Positions 25,533 to 34,443 of a stretch of 64,000 nt of DNA are shown here, one piece after another. The notes under the pieces were generated by a model. That model was not told the DNA's origin. It ran no database searches and was given only the letters and a program-made list of their open reading frames with translations. This stretch comes from Piscibacillus sp052246295 (GTDB taxonomy: Bacteria; Bacillota; Bacilli; Bacillales; Alkalibacillaceae), in the NCBI GenBank assembly GCA_052246295.1, contig JBQQCO010000006.1; one strand, written 5' to 3'. Position 1 is the stretch's first letter. Each line of letters opens with the position of its first letter. Both the position numbers and the translations under genes were made by a program.

Positions 25533-26507
25533 TTAAGGTTTTAAAACTAGCTTGCCTTTTGTTTGACGTCCCTCTAACAATTCATGTACTTTTTGTGCCT
25601 CTGATAAATTGTAAACTCCACCAATGGATAACTTAACCTGCCCCGTTTGTAAGTATGTTAATAGTTCTTTTAAACTTTGTTGGAAGAGCTTTTGTTTACG
25701 CATAATCTGTGGTAAGAAAAAGCCAACGACTGATTGATTTTTCCCCATTAAATAGGATGGATAAAGCTTTGGTTGAACGCGACTCGCTACACCGTAGATG
25801 ACGAGACGACCAAATGGCGCTAAGCACTTAAGAGTCTTTTTAAAGACGTCACCGCCGACCATTTCTAAGGCAACATCGACACCTTCACCATCTGTATGCT
25901 CAAGAACTTTTTGTTCCCAGCCTTCTTCGCTATAATTTACAAGATGAGTTGCCCCCATGCTTTTCGCGTGTTGTAATTTTTCTTCTGTACTAGCAGTTGC
26001 TATAATCTTACTCGCTCCAAATATTTTAGCTAACTGAACTGCAATCGTTCCCACTCCGCCTGCTGCTGCGTGAATGAGAACAGTCTCACCTTCTTCTAAT
26101 CGCCCCATCGTTTTTAAAATATGATAGGCACTTAAACCTTGTAAAGGTAAAGCGACAGCGGTTTCAAAATCAACACCCTCAGGTATAGGAATCAATGTTT
26201 TCTCATGCGTTAACGCATACTCAGCATATCCTTTAGATTCAATTAACGTTACAACTCGATCACCTTTATTAAAGTTCTCCACCTGATGACCAACATCTGA
26301 TACGATACCAGCAACCTCAGCACCAGGTATGAATGGTAATGTTGTCTCCACGACATACTCACCTTCACGACGTGCGGTATCAGCGTAGTTTACACCAACT
26401 GCTTTAACCTCAATGACTACTTCCCGCCCTGATGGTTCGGGTTTTTCTAAATCAACATATTCGAGAACTTCTGGACCACCAAACTCTTTAAACTGAACAG
26501 CTTTCAT
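25533..26507 (-). CDS. Quinone oxidoreductase, MDR family
   Basis: A 324-residue medium-chain reductase of the NADPH:quinone oxidoreductase type. The N-terminal GroES-like part begins MKAVQFKEFGGPEVLEYVDL; the cofactor fold has IHAAAGGVGTIAVQLAKIFG. Zinc-binding Cys/His positions of true alcohol dehydrogenases are lacking. It could reduce quinones or 2-enoyl compounds. The ATG follows AGGAGGG, with a perfect 12-bp palindromic operator 19 bp upstream. It comes directly after the TetR gene, 57 bp away, so it is probably controlled by that regulator. Confidence 0.9.
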   Translation of the reverse strand: MKAVQFKEFGGPEVLEYVDLEKPEPSGREVVIEVKAVGVNYADTARREGEYVVETTLPFIPGAEVAGIVSDVGHQVENFNKGDRVVTLIESKGYAEYALTHEKTLIPIPEGVDFETAVALPLQGLSAYHILKTMGRLEEGETVLIHAAAGGVGTIAVQLAKIFGASKIIATASTEEKLQHAKSMGATHLVNYSEEGWEQKVLEHTDGEGVDVALEMVGGDVFKKTLKCLAPFGRLVIYGVASRVQPKLYPSYLMGKNQSVVGFFLPQIMRKQKLFQQSLKELLTYLQTGQVKLSIGGVYNLSEAQKVHELLEGRQTKGKLVLKP

Positions 26508-26525
26508 GATTTACCCTCCTAGATT

Positions 26526-26537
26526 CTAACTAGTTAG
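26526..26537. promoter_or_regulatory. TetR-type operator 2 (before quinone oxidoreductase)
   Basis: CTAACTAGTTAG is a perfect 12-bp palindrome between the TetR gene and the reductase gene, extended by TATG as in the other two sites. Confidence 0.65.
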
Positions 26538-26564
26538 TATGTTTCAGTTAAACGTCTACTCACC

Positions 26565-27143
26565 TTAATTAAGTAGACCTTTTAAGACAAACTCCACATA
26601 ACCATCTGCTAATTCATCTTCTTTAATTGGGCCTGACGGATCATACCAGAAATAGCTCCAATTTGTAATTCCTAAAATAGCATATGAAAGTATGTCTGGT
26701 CTTACATGGCCTTGAAATTGACCGTGTTCAATTCCTTCTTTGATTAAACTTTCAAGGTTTTTTCGAAATTGATGACGTTTTGGTGATATTCTTTCTAGTT
26801 GCTTTTCACTAATATGGCGCATTTCGCGGAAGAAGATTCTCGCACTTTGTCCGCTATTTTTAATCTCATAAGTGAGTACTTTAATAATTCGATCGAGTTT
26901 TTCTTTGTAGTCTAATTTTTCATCATTAAGTACTTCTTCTTGTTTATTTAAGATATTACTAATGAATTCATAATGAATCATTGCTAGAACCTCTTCTTTA
27001 CTAGTAAAGTAATAATAGAAAGTCCCTTTTGTTACTCCAATTTCATTCACAATATCTTGTACAGAGGTTTCTGTAAAACCTTTTTTACCAAATAATTGAA
27101 TACTTGTTTGCATAATCTTTTCTTTCAATACTAAAGCCCCCAT
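26565..27143 (-). CDS. TetR-family regulator of the acyl-CoA genes
   Basis: A 192-residue repressor with the helix-turn-helix FTETSVQDIVNEIGVTKGTFYYYFTSKEEVL (about residues 20-50) and a ligand domain like those of fatty-acid-degradation regulators. The ATG at 27143 has no good ribosome site; a TTG at 27128 follows GGGGG and may be the real start. It is embedded among acyl-CoA genes, three of which carry GTTAGTAT-type operators, so it most likely represses them and is released by an acyl-CoA. It is not placed as B. subtilis FadR itself, whose operator sequence differs. Confidence 0.88.
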   Translation of the reverse strand: MGALVLKEKIMQTSIQLFGKKGFTETSVQDIVNEIGVTKGTFYYYFTSKEEVLAMIHYEFISNILNKQEEVLNDEKLDYKEKLDRIIKVLTYEIKNSGQSARIFFREMRHISEKQLERISPKRHQFRKNLESLIKEGIEHGQFQGHVRPDILSYAILGITNWSYFWYDPSGPIKEDELADGYVEFVLKGLLN

Positions 27144-27196
27144 AACATTGCGATTTTAGTATGATTATAACATTTCTAACCATTTTATTGGGGTCT

Positions 27197-28360
27197 TTAA
27201 ATAAATTGTCCGACTTTTACGTGTCCTTTTAAAAGATTACGAGAGATAATCAAACGTTGAATCTCATCTGTTCCATCATAAATTCTCCAAAGCCTCGCCT
27301 CACGGTACCAACGTTCAATAGGTAATTCACGTGTATAACCCATCCCACCATGAATTTGTAATACACGGTCAACCACGTTATTCCCCATATTTGAACCATA
27401 AAGCTTAGCCATAGAAGCTAAGTGACGGTTATCTTCTCCTGCATCTAATGTATAAGCAGCATTGAGTACTAACCATTTAGCTGCTTCAATTTCGACCGCC
27501 GAATCTGCGATTTGCCATTGAATAGCTTGTCGGTCAGCTATTGGTTTTCCAAAAGTTTCACGTTCCTTAGAATAATCGATAGCCATCTGTAATAAACGTT
27601 CTGCAGCTCCTACTGCTCTAGCACCTACAACCCACCTCGCAAATCCAATCCACTCGAGTCCTAATTTATAACCACCATTAACTTCACCTAGTATATTTTC
27701 TTCAGGAACCCTTACGTTATCAAAGAATAACGAAGCTGGCCCCCATTCACCCATTGTATGAATGTACTCTGACTCCCAACCCATGTCACGATCTACGATG
27801 AAACACGTTACACCCTCAGGACCTTTATCTTTATCAGTAACCGCAATAACCATGACAAAGTCTGCTTCATTTCCACCAGTGATAAACGTCTTCTCACCGT
27901 TTAACACCCACTCATTGCCATCCTTCACAGCTGTCATTTTAATATTACGTGTATCAGACCCTGCTCCTGGCTCTGTCATTGCAAAGCAAGATTTTTTGTC
28001 ACCATTGATTGTTGGGATAAGGTATTTTTCTTTTTGTTCTTCGTTTCCGTAGTACAAAATATTATCAGCAGAGCCACCGAAAAAGAACGGTACGAATGTT
28101 TTAGAGATTTCCATAAATACAATGGCCATCATCATTTGACCTAGATCTACACCACCATATTCTTCTGGAGTATTAATTCCCCAGAACCCTGCTTCTTTAG
28201 CTTTTAGTTGAAGCTCTTTTAATTTTTCGTTCGAAATACTCGGTCGACCTTCGCGCTCATTTTTCAACACGTCATTCTCTAAAGGAATAAGCTCTTTTTC
28301 CACAAATTTCCGTATCGTTTGTTGAACCATTTTTTGTTCTTCAGTTAGTCGTAAATGCAT
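27197..28360 (-). CDS. Acyl-CoA dehydrogenase
   Basis: A 387-residue FAD enzyme that makes 2-enoyl-CoA from acyl-CoA. Family motifs: CFAMTEPGAGSDTRNIKMTA, FITGGNEADFVMVIAV, QIHGGMGYTRELPIERWYRE. At the place of the usual catalytic Glu (YEGT...) it reads IYDGTDEIQR, with Asp instead, as seen in some side branches, so substrate type is uncertain. The ATG at 28360 follows GAGGAGTG; an upstream GTG/AGA reading has no such site. A TetR-type operator lies 24 bp before the start. It follows two MaoC genes on the same strand. Confidence 0.9.
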   Translation of the reverse strand: MHLRLTEEQKMVQQTIRKFVEKELIPLENDVLKNEREGRPSISNEKLKELQLKAKEAGFWGINTPEEYGGVDLGQMMMAIVFMEISKTFVPFFFGGSADNILYYGNEEQKEKYLIPTINGDKKSCFAMTEPGAGSDTRNIKMTAVKDGNEWVLNGEKTFITGGNEADFVMVIAVTDKDKGPEGVTCFIVDRDMGWESEYIHTMGEWGPASLFFDNVRVPEENILGEVNGGYKLGLEWIGFARWVVGARAVGAAERLLQMAIDYSKERETFGKPIADRQAIQWQIADSAVEIEAAKWLVLNAAYTLDAGEDNRHLASMAKLYGSNMGNNVVDRVLQIHGGMGYTRELPIERWYREARLWRIYDGTDEIQRLIISRNLLKGHVKVGQFI

Positions 28361-28383
28361 TTTATCACTCCTCAATATATTTT

Positions 28384-28397
28384 ACTGACCGGTTAGT
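28384..28397. promoter_or_regulatory. TetR-type operator 3 (before second acyl-CoA dehydrogenase)
   Basis: ACTGACCGGTTAGT is nearly a perfect palindrome (only the G/T pair next to ACCGGT breaks it), 24 bp before the start at 28360. Confidence 0.65.
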
Positions 28398-28419
28398 ATG
28401 TTCATTCCAAAAAAATAGT

Positions 28420-28824
28420 TTAGTCCCATAACCTAAAACTTATCTGGCCTTGAATCACCTTTTGACCATTCTGCTTAGAAGCGTTCACATCAAAGATCAA
28501 TTGCGTTCCATCACGATCAACCAGCTTACCATTTAAAGATATTACATCGTTTAAAAATACCATTCCAGTAAACCGAACACGATAATCTTCAATGTATCCT
28601 TCTTCTATATAATGTGAAAACAAACGTGATAAGTTACCCATTGTCCACATTCCATGGGCAATTATACCAGGAAGCCCAGCCCTTTCTGCCTCAGTATCAA
28701 TCGTATGGATTGGATTGTAGTCATCAGAAGCGCCTGCATATTTAATAAGCTCTAAACGATTAACAGGTTCAAGTTCTATTGATTCTAGTTCATCACTGAT
28801 TCTTAATAAATTTAATGTACTCAA
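28420..28824 (-). CDS. MaoC-like hydratase, catalytic (HadB-like) subunit
   Basis: A 134-residue hot-dog protein with the hydratase motif YAGASDDYNPIHTIDTEAE (Asp and His of the overhang motif) and PGIIAHGMWTMGNLSRL. Such proteins hydrate 2-enoyl-CoA to (R)-3-hydroxyacyl-CoA or the reverse, usually as a pair with a second hot-dog subunit, which is the upstream gene. The start is a TTG at 28824, preceded by AAAGGAG and overlapping the TGA of the partner gene, so the two are translationally coupled. Confidence 0.88.
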   Translation of the reverse strand: MSTLNLLRISDELESIELEPVNRLELIKYAGASDDYNPIHTIDTEAERAGLPGIIAHGMWTMGNLSRLFSHYIEEGYIEDYRVRFTGMVFLNDVISLNGKLVDRDGTQLIFDVNASKQNGQKVIQGQISFRLWD

Positions 28825-29276
28825 TAGCTTAACTCCTTTCTGACCGTTTCCGTCAAGATTACGACGCGTACACACTCAAAAATAGTCTCACCATGCTCGT
28901 CTTCACCGTAATCCGTAAATGTTAACATTCCTAGCGTGCCGCTTTTTGCTTCTTTTTCAGTATAATTCGTCACTACTCGATAACAGTGCACAACATCTCC
29001 GACTGTTAATGGACGATAATAGTGAAAGCTTTGTTCTCCATGGATTAGCCCTGCACTTGGTAATTTCATTCCGTCAATCTCTCCGTAATTTAATGTTACG
29101 GGATAAGTCGCCGGAACGAATAATTTTCCAAACTTTGAATTCTTAGCGTAATCCTCATCCACATACATTGGGTGCGTTTCACCAATTGCCTTTGCAAACT
29201 TAATCGCTGCACCTTTCTCGATCACATTTATTACTTTATTTGATTTTTCACCAATAAAATTGTGTAACACATTCAT
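28821..29276 (-). CDS. MaoC-N (FAS1-like dehydratase) subunit, HadA-like
   Basis: A 151-residue hot-dog protein starting MNVLHNFIGEKSNKVINVIEKG, with FAKAIGETHPMYVDEDYAK and HGEQSFHYYRPLTVGDVVH, the pattern of the non-catalytic HadA/HadC-type subunit. It should form a heterodimer with the downstream MaoC protein. It lies 9 bases after the SDR gene; the three form a unit (ketoreductase plus two-part hydratase) for 3-hydroxyacyl interconversion. Confidence 0.85.
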   Translation of the reverse strand: MNVLHNFIGEKSNKVINVIEKGAAIKFAKAIGETHPMYVDEDYAKNSKFGKLFVPATYPVTLNYGEIDGMKLPSAGLIHGEQSFHYYRPLTVGDVVHCYRVVTNYTEKEAKSGTLGMLTFTDYGEDEHGETIFECVRVVILTETVRKELSY

Positions 29277-29285
29277 CCCCCTCTA

Positions 29286-30047
29286 TTAATCTTTTGGACC
29301 ACCAGCAACGTAGATGACCTGACCATTAACAAAAGATGAAGCTTCATCAGCATAGAATGCAACAGCATTTGCAATATCCTCTGGTTTACCACTACGCCCT
29401 ACTGGAATTTGGCTTACACTATGCTCAACTAATTGTTCAAAAGTAATTCCGATTCTCTCAGCTGTCGCTTTTGTCATGTCCGTCTCAATAAACCCAGGAG
29501 CTACTGCATTGGTTGTAATACCGTATTTACCCAGCTCAATGGCTAATGTTTTAGTAAACCCTTGTAGCCCTGCTTTGGCAGTTGAATAATTGGCCTGTCC
29601 TCTATTACCTAGTGCAGAAGTGGATGAAATATTAATGATGCGGCCATACTTTTGTTCAACCATATATTTCTGCACGGCACGTGAACAGTTGAATGCTCCT
29701 TTTAAATGGACATCCATAACCATACTCCAGTCATCACTACTCATCTTAAATAACAAGTTATCACGAATGACACCTGCATTGTTTACTAAAATGTCAACGC
29801 TTCCAAATTGGTTCACAAGTCCTTCAACTGCTTGTTCAACTTGATCGTACTCAGTCACACTCGCTACTTTCGTGAACACTTCATAACCTTTACTTGTGAA
29901 ATCTTTTTGTGCTTCAGCTAGGGCTTCTTCGTTCACATCAATAATTCCAACTTTAGCCCCTTCTTCTAAAAATTTTTTTGCTATTCCTTTCCCGATGCCT
30001 CTACTACCACCTGTAACTAGGGCTACCTTACTCTCAAATCTGCCCAT
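29286..30047 (-). CDS. FabG-like 3-oxoacyl reductase (SDR)
   Basis: A 253-residue SDR close to FabG. It has TGGSRGIGKGIAKKFLEEG, NNAGVIRDNL and the catalytic ISSTSALGNRGQANYSTAKAG. The length fits. The second ATG (30047) is best spaced from GGAGGG; one at 30053 is possible. It heads the unit with the two MaoC subunits and has its own sigma-A promoter. It more likely serves (R)-3-hydroxyacyl-CoA metabolism than bulk fatty acid synthesis, as no other fab genes are near. Confidence 0.9.
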   Translation of the reverse strand: MGRFESKVALVTGGSRGIGKGIAKKFLEEGAKVGIIDVNEEALAEAQKDFTSKGYEVFTKVASVTEYDQVEQAVEGLVNQFGSVDILVNNAGVIRDNLLFKMSSDDWSMVMDVHLKGAFNCSRAVQKYMVEQKYGRIINISSTSALGNRGQANYSTAKAGLQGFTKTLAIELGKYGITTNAVAPGFIETDMTKATAERIGITFEQLVEHSVSQIPVGRSGKPEDIANAVAFYADEASSFVNGQVIYVAGGPKD

Positions 30048-30081
30048 CCTCATATCCCTCCTAGTCTGTTTTTACAAATTC

Positions 30082-30111
30082 ATTATATGATAATTAATCT
30101 GAAATTTACAA
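30082..30111 (-). promoter_or_regulatory. Sigma-A promoter of the FabG-MaoC unit
   Basis: On the minus strand TTGTAA (30111-30106), 18-nt spacer, TATAAT (30087-30082), about 35 bp before the SDR start. Confidence 0.6.
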
Positions 30112-30137
30112 CTTTTCAAAATATATTTAAGATGTGT

Positions 30138-31340
30138 TTATCTACTAGAATGTGCGACAGCATGGCTTTTTAACTGAGGTAAAAGTTTTTTATAAATTTG
30201 TTCAACATCTTCCTTTTCAACCTTCCTTGGATTTAAAGGAATCGTTAACTGATCTTGCATCGCATCATTAACTAGCTTTTCAAGTTGATCTAGCGTCACT
30301 TCTTTTAAATAACTAAAATCTTTTGGAAGATCTAATTGATTATTAAATTTTTCGATTGAATCGACAATCGTAAATGCTGCAGTTTCATCATCTAAGTTTA
30401 TAAGATTAGAATTTAATATTCGTGCTATGTCAGCGTATTTCTTCACATTAGAGATTACATTGTATTCTGTGACTTTTGGTAGAATGATAGCATTTGCTAA
30501 ACCATGAGGTACCTGAAATAATGCAGAGATTGGATGTGAACAGGCATGGACCAAACCTAACCCAGCTGCATTAAAAGCTACACCTGCCATGGTACTTGCA
30601 ATTTGAACTTGTGCTCGGGAATCACTATTAAAGGCGTGAGCATAGCTAGCTGGAAGATGTTCCTTTAACATTTTCATAGATTGTAAAGCAAGACTATCTG
30701 TAAAAGGGGTAGCATTAATTGAAGTATAGGCTTCAATTGCGTGCACGAATGCATCCATGCCGGTTGTGGCAACTATATGACGGGGTAAAGTAGCCGTTAA
30801 TATTGGGTCAATAATGGCTACATCAGGGCCAATTAGCGGAGAAGCTAATACCAACTTTCGTTCTTGTTGTTCATCTGTTACGACTGCAACGGAAGTCACT
30901 TCAGATCCTGTTCCAGCTGTAGTCGGCACACAAACTAAAAATGGCAATGAATGTTTAATAGGTTTCTGGTCAACAACATAGTCTAGTACATCACCACCGT
31001 GACTCACGACCACTCCTACAGCTTTGGCAAAATCCATAGGACTGCCTCCCCCTATAGCCAGTATAAAGTCACAATTTGCCTCTTGATATTCAAGCGCTCC
31101 TTTCCTGACTGAACTCGCTTTAGGGTTTGGTGATACATCTGAAAAAATATGAACAGAGATACCTTGGTCATGTAGTAATTGTTCTATTCGTTCGATTATT
31201 CCTGTTTGGACAAGGCCTGGGTCAGTTGCCAAAAACGCACTTCTTTTGTTTTGACGTTTAAGTTCTTTTAATAAAAACGGGTCAAGCTTATGCTCTCCAT
31301 ACAGAATTCTAGTTGAGTTAGAAAAATTGAATGAAATCAA
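30138..31340 (-). CDS. Iron-containing alcohol dehydrogenase
   Basis: A 400-residue group III dehydrogenase. The NAD site reads AIGGGSPMDFAKAVG and the metal ligands lie in TGMDAFVHAIEAY and VHACSHPISALFQVPHGLANA (Asp and three His), so it should bind iron and be active. The start is a TTG at 31340 behind AAAGGAGG; the frame upstream of it has no signal. It acts on an alcohol or aldehyde that cannot be named. It is the first gene of the minus-strand acyl island and is separated from the FabG gene by a promoter. Confidence 0.9.
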   Translation of the reverse strand: MISFNFSNSTRILYGEHKLDPFLLKELKRQNKRSAFLATDPGLVQTGIIERIEQLLHDQGISVHIFSDVSPNPKASSVRKGALEYQEANCDFILAIGGGSPMDFAKAVGVVVSHGGDVLDYVVDQKPIKHSLPFLVCVPTTAGTGSEVTSVAVVTDEQQERKLVLASPLIGPDVAIIDPILTATLPRHIVATTGMDAFVHAIEAYTSINATPFTDSLALQSMKMLKEHLPASYAHAFNSDSRAQVQIASTMAGVAFNAAGLGLVHACSHPISALFQVPHGLANAIILPKVTEYNVISNVKKYADIARILNSNLINLDDETAAFTIVDSIEKFNNQLDLPKDFSYLKEVTLDQLEKLVNDAMQDQLTIPLNPRKVEKEDVEQIYKKLLPQLKSHAVAHSSR

Positions 31341-31526
31341 TAGTTTACCTCCTTTCTTGAAAATCAAATAACTCAATTACTTAAAAATATGTTAAGTCTA
31401 ACCTGTAGATCTGTCAATATGAATTCAGAATTTTTAGTTAATAATTGTTCATTTTACTCTTTCATATTTATGGTAAAATATTGCTTACAGTCCTTTTAAA
31501 AACAACAAGATTTTAGGTGAATCAAC

Positions 31527-32048
31527 TTGGAAGCAAAAACACATATGATTACTTCACTAACAGTTGCAGCAGGTGTATCAACATACTTAGAGGTCCCTTT
31601 TTCTGCTGGTTACTTTGCAGGTGTGTTGATTGGGAGTGTACTACCAGACATCGATAAAAAAGACTCCTTCATCGGTCAACGATCTTTAGGAGTCTCACAT
31701 TTAATCCAAATGCTCTTTGGCCATCGCGGATTTACTCATTCAGTATTCTGTTGGATTCTCATTACCATTCTATGTTTAAACTATCCTTCACCATTTACAT
31801 ACGGTCTATCCATTGGGTACATTGGGCATATATTAGGAGATTTCTTTTCAAATAGAGGTGTTCCGATCTTCTATCCTATTATAAAGAAACCTTTTAATCC
31901 TAGCTCAATATTAACTTATAAAACCGGCGGAACTTCTGAAAGACTTATATTGATTGTTTCGGTTATTGTTTTTCTAGTTGTTATATTGAATGGTGATATG
32001 ACAAGTGAATTGCTACAATCGTTCAAGCAACTAACACATTCACTTTAA
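31527..32048 (+). CDS. Membrane-bound metal-dependent hydrolase, YdjM/DUF457 family
   Basis: A 173-residue membrane protein with four or so helices. The family motifs are HMITSLTVAAG near the start, GSVLPDID, FGHRGFTHSVF and GHILGDFFSNRGVPIFYP, whose conserved His and Asp residues suggest a metal site. The E. coli relative YdjM is SOS-controlled; no LexA box is seen here. The TTG start follows TTAGGTGA. The stop overlaps the convergent pseudouridine synthase gene by a few bases. The reaction is not known. Confidence 0.88.
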   Translation: MEAKTHMITSLTVAAGVSTYLEVPFSAGYFAGVLIGSVLPDIDKKDSFIGQRSLGVSHLIQMLFGHRGFTHSVFCWILITILCLNYPSPFTYGLSIGYIGHILGDFFSNRGVPIFYPIIKKPFNPSSILTYKTGGTSERLILIVSVIVFLVVILNGDMTSELLQSFKQLTHSL

Positions 32049-32725
32049 TATTTGTCACCCCATAAATGCCACGGGAAGTCCATTGGTGGATTTGAAACGA
32101 CACGGACTTCCTTTTTTTTGGTTGGGTGTTCAATAGTGAGCACATGCGACCACAGGGCAATTTGTTGACCTGGTTTATTCACTTTTGCCCCATATTTTTG
32201 ATCTCCATAAATCGGCCAACCACGTGATGACAGTTGAACTCGAATTTGATGTGGCCTTCCAGTATGTAAATCAATTTTAAGCAAGGTTAACCCTTTTTTC
32301 GCCCCAATTAATTCATAGTCTAAAATTGCTTTTTTAGCCTGTTTATTCTTATGTGATGTGACATGCACTTTATTTTCTTTTTTGTCTTTTAATAGAAAGT
32401 CCTTTAGTTGACCTTGTGAATCGTTTGGTCCGCCTCGGACAACGGTTAAATACTGCTTGTCAAACACATTTCGTCTGATTTGATCAGATAGTCTAGAAGC
32501 TGCTTTTGATGTTTTGGCAAATACCATAACACCCCCAACTGGTCGATCTAATCGATGAACTAACCCTAAATATACATTGCCCGGTTTGTTATCTCTTTCT
32601 TTTATAAACTCTTTAAGTATGGTTAATAGATCACGGTCTTGTGATTGGTCAGCTTGTACTGGAACATTGACTGGTTTTTCGACAAATAGTAGATGATTAT
32701 CTTCGTATAGAATATTGATTTTCAC
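32045..32725 (-). CDS. RluA-family RNA pseudouridine synthase
   Basis: A 226-residue enzyme that converts uridine to pseudouridine in rRNA or tRNA. The catalytic Asp60 is in GLVHRLDRPVGGVMVFAKTS, and GRPHQIRVQLSSRGWPIYGD is the RNA-binding/active-site motif. No S4 domain is present, which fits short members such as YhcT-like or TruC-like proteins. The GTG start at 32725 follows AAAGGAG; the longer frame upstream is not supported. The target site cannot be told. Confidence 0.9.
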   Translation of the reverse strand: MKINILYEDNHLLFVEKPVNVPVQADQSQDRDLLTILKEFIKERDNKPGNVYLGLVHRLDRPVGGVMVFAKTSKAASRLSDQIRRNVFDKQYLTVVRGGPNDSQGQLKDFLLKDKKENKVHVTSHKNKQAKKAILDYELIGAKKGLTLLKIDLHTGRPHQIRVQLSSRGWPIYGDQKYGAKVNKPGQQIALWSHVLTIEHPTKKKEVRVVSNPPMDFPWHLWGDKY

Positions 32726-32837
32726 ACTTGTAACTCCTTTTAACGGTTTGGTCATAGAATAACATATATTTCTCATGACATCTTTTTCATTTCTATAAAA
32801 CAAAATCCCCTCACAGTTAGTAAGGGGAATATGTGAG

Positions 32838-33083
32838 TTACTTACGTTGAACTCGTTCATTTACTTCATCAAGAACTTCCTGTGCTGTCATTCCATCACA
32901 GTTAATAATGGATGCATCTGATGTTGCTTCACTCATACCCATAACATTTTGATCTTGCCCAGAAATACAGCAACAATCGCAACCAGCTGCATTATCACCT
33001 TCAAGTGTGACAACATCATGTCCATTTTGCTGTAGTAATTCTTTTACATCAGTTAATGTATCTTCTACTGCAACTCTCGCCAT
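32838..33083 (-). CDS. UPF0180 family small protein (YkuS-like)
   Basis: An 81-residue soluble protein of the UPF0180 family. Family features are the N-terminal VAVEDTLTDVKELLQQNGHDVV, the cysteine cluster GCDCCCISGQDQNVMGM and DGMTAQEVLDEV. Here the cluster has three adjacent cysteines. Function is unknown; the Cys cluster could bind metal. The ATG follows GGAGGTGAAG. Confidence 0.9.
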   Translation of the reverse strand: MARVAVEDTLTDVKELLQQNGHDVVTLEGDNAAGCDCCCISGQDQNVMGMSEATSDASIINCDGMTAQEVLDEVNERVQRK

Positions 33084-33150
33084 TCACTTCACCTCCATTT
33101 TCCAAGACTTATTCTGTACAGTCTTGGGAAAATTATGCAAGTGAGTGATA

Positions 33151-34104
33151 TTATTCAAAAGCTTTAATCCCTTGTGTGGTTTCAGCCCGTTTGACAGCTC
33201 TTATAATTGCTTTTTCTAATGCTTGTGTTGCAAGTGATCCAATGAGATCTAAAGAGTATTGACGATCACCATTTGCTAGAGTGAAAATTGTATCACCATC
33301 AAACATTGTATGAGCTGGAAAGATTGTTCTCCCAATAGCATTATGCGCCATTTGAGAAACTTTAGTAGCTTCTGATTTTGAAAGTTTAGCGTTAACGGCA
33401 ATTACTCCAATCGTCGTATTTTGACCTACTCGCCCAAACGATTCCACTTGGGTCATCATAAACTCTTCGCTGTCAACTAGCTCACCCGTCTCCGGATGAA
33501 TAGCGCTTGCTATAACATTTCCAGTCTTCGGCTCTCGAATCTCCCCTAATGAATTAACTGCCACAACCGCTCCAACTGTTAATCCATTTTCTAGTGTAAT
33601 GGCAGAACTCCCCAAGCCACCTTTCATGCAATGTTCGAACCCCATAATTTTTCCTACTGTTGCTCCACAACCTGCTCCAACATTTCCTTGTCTAAATATC
33701 CCTCTTGCTGCTTTTTGTGCGGCTTCATAACCCATTTCTGCATTAGGCCGAACATTTGGGTCTCCCACAGCTAAATCAAACAAGATGGCTGAAGGTACAA
33801 TCGGAACTTTCGCAACACCAACATCCAGTCCAATTCCTTTTTCTTCTAAAAATTTCATCACACCACTTGAAGTATCTAACCCAAATGCACTTCCACCCGA
33901 CAAACAAATGGCATGCACTTCATTTACCATATTTACTGGGTTAAGCAAGTCTGTTTCACGTGTGCCTGGTGCTGCTCCTCGAACATCCACACCAGCAACT
34001 GCCCCTTCCTCTGTCAAAATAACCGTACACCCTGTTAATGCCTTCTGGTCTTCAATATGGCCAACCTTGATACCTGAAACATCTGTAATATTATCAAAGC
34101 TCAT
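33151..34104 (-). CDS. P1-family (DmpA/BapA-type) peptidase
   Basis: A 317-residue self-processing N-terminal nucleophile hydrolase. The likely cleavage and nucleophile site is the GGLGSSAITLENG segment (about residues 168-180), and the oxyanion/structural motifs AICLSGGSAFGLD and VDVRGAAPGTRETDLL match L-aminopeptidase D-Ala-esterase/amidase and beta-peptidyl aminopeptidases. It should act as an aminopeptidase or amidase in the cytoplasm; the substrate is unknown. The ATG follows GGAGGTG. Confidence 0.9.
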   Translation of the reverse strand: MSFDNITDVSGIKVGHIEDQKALTGCTVILTEEGAVAGVDVRGAAPGTRETDLLNPVNMVNEVHAICLSGGSAFGLDTSSGVMKFLEEKGIGLDVGVAKVPIVPSAILFDLAVGDPNVRPNAEMGYEAAQKAARGIFRQGNVGAGCGATVGKIMGFEHCMKGGLGSSAITLENGLTVGAVVAVNSLGEIREPKTGNVIASAIHPETGELVDSEEFMMTQVESFGRVGQNTTIGVIAVNAKLSKSEATKVSQMAHNAIGRTIFPAHTMFDGDTIFTLANGDRQYSLDLIGSLATQALEKAIIRAVKRAETTQGIKAFE

Positions 34105-34144
34105 TCAAGCACCTCCATGGTATTTGCACCTTGGTAATGCTTTT

Positions 34145-34369
34145 CTATGCCCGATCTGTTTTTCCCTTTTTATAAGGTAGGATTGATAACACGTTTATTT
34201 TCTTAAAACGCCTAACTGCTTGCTTTGTGTAACAATATGCTAAAAAAGATTCATCATCGATTTTCACAATCCGAACAACACGTTGGCTATAATCGCCTTG
34301 ACGGTCTAAATAGATCATTTCAAGACGTTGTTTTTGATTCATGGCCCTTTGAAGGATGGAGTCCATCAT
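34145..34369 (-). CDS. Small WYL-like protein with SOS box
   Basis: A 74-residue protein, LEMIYLDRQGDYSQRVVRIVKIDDESFLAYCYTKQAVRRF; this order of strands resembles one WYL-type SH3-like domain, used in other proteins to bind ligands or nucleic acid. No DNA-binding domain accompanies it. A near-consensus LexA box overlaps its promoter, so it is probably DNA-damage inducible. Its ribosome site is GGAGGG; start at 34369 or the next ATG at 34366. Function unknown. Confidence 0.75.
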   Translation of the reverse strand: MMDSILQRAMNQKQRLEMIYLDRQGDYSQRVVRIVKIDDESFLAYCYTKQAVRRFKKINVLSILPYKKGKTDRA

Positions 34370-34385
34370 AATCCCTCCATTAATA

Positions 34386-34406
34386 AGAACGTTTGTTCGT
34401 ATTATA
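34386..34406 (-). promoter_or_regulatory. LexA (DinR) box and -10 of the small WYL-like gene
   Basis: On the minus strand CGAACAAACGTTCT (34399-34386) matches the Bacillus SOS consensus CGAACRNRYGTTYC in 13 of 14 positions. TATAAT (34406-34401) lies directly upstream, so bound LexA would block this promoter. Confidence 0.72.
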
Positions 34407-34443
34407 CCACATTTTATAAGAATTAGACCTAAATGTGAAAAAA

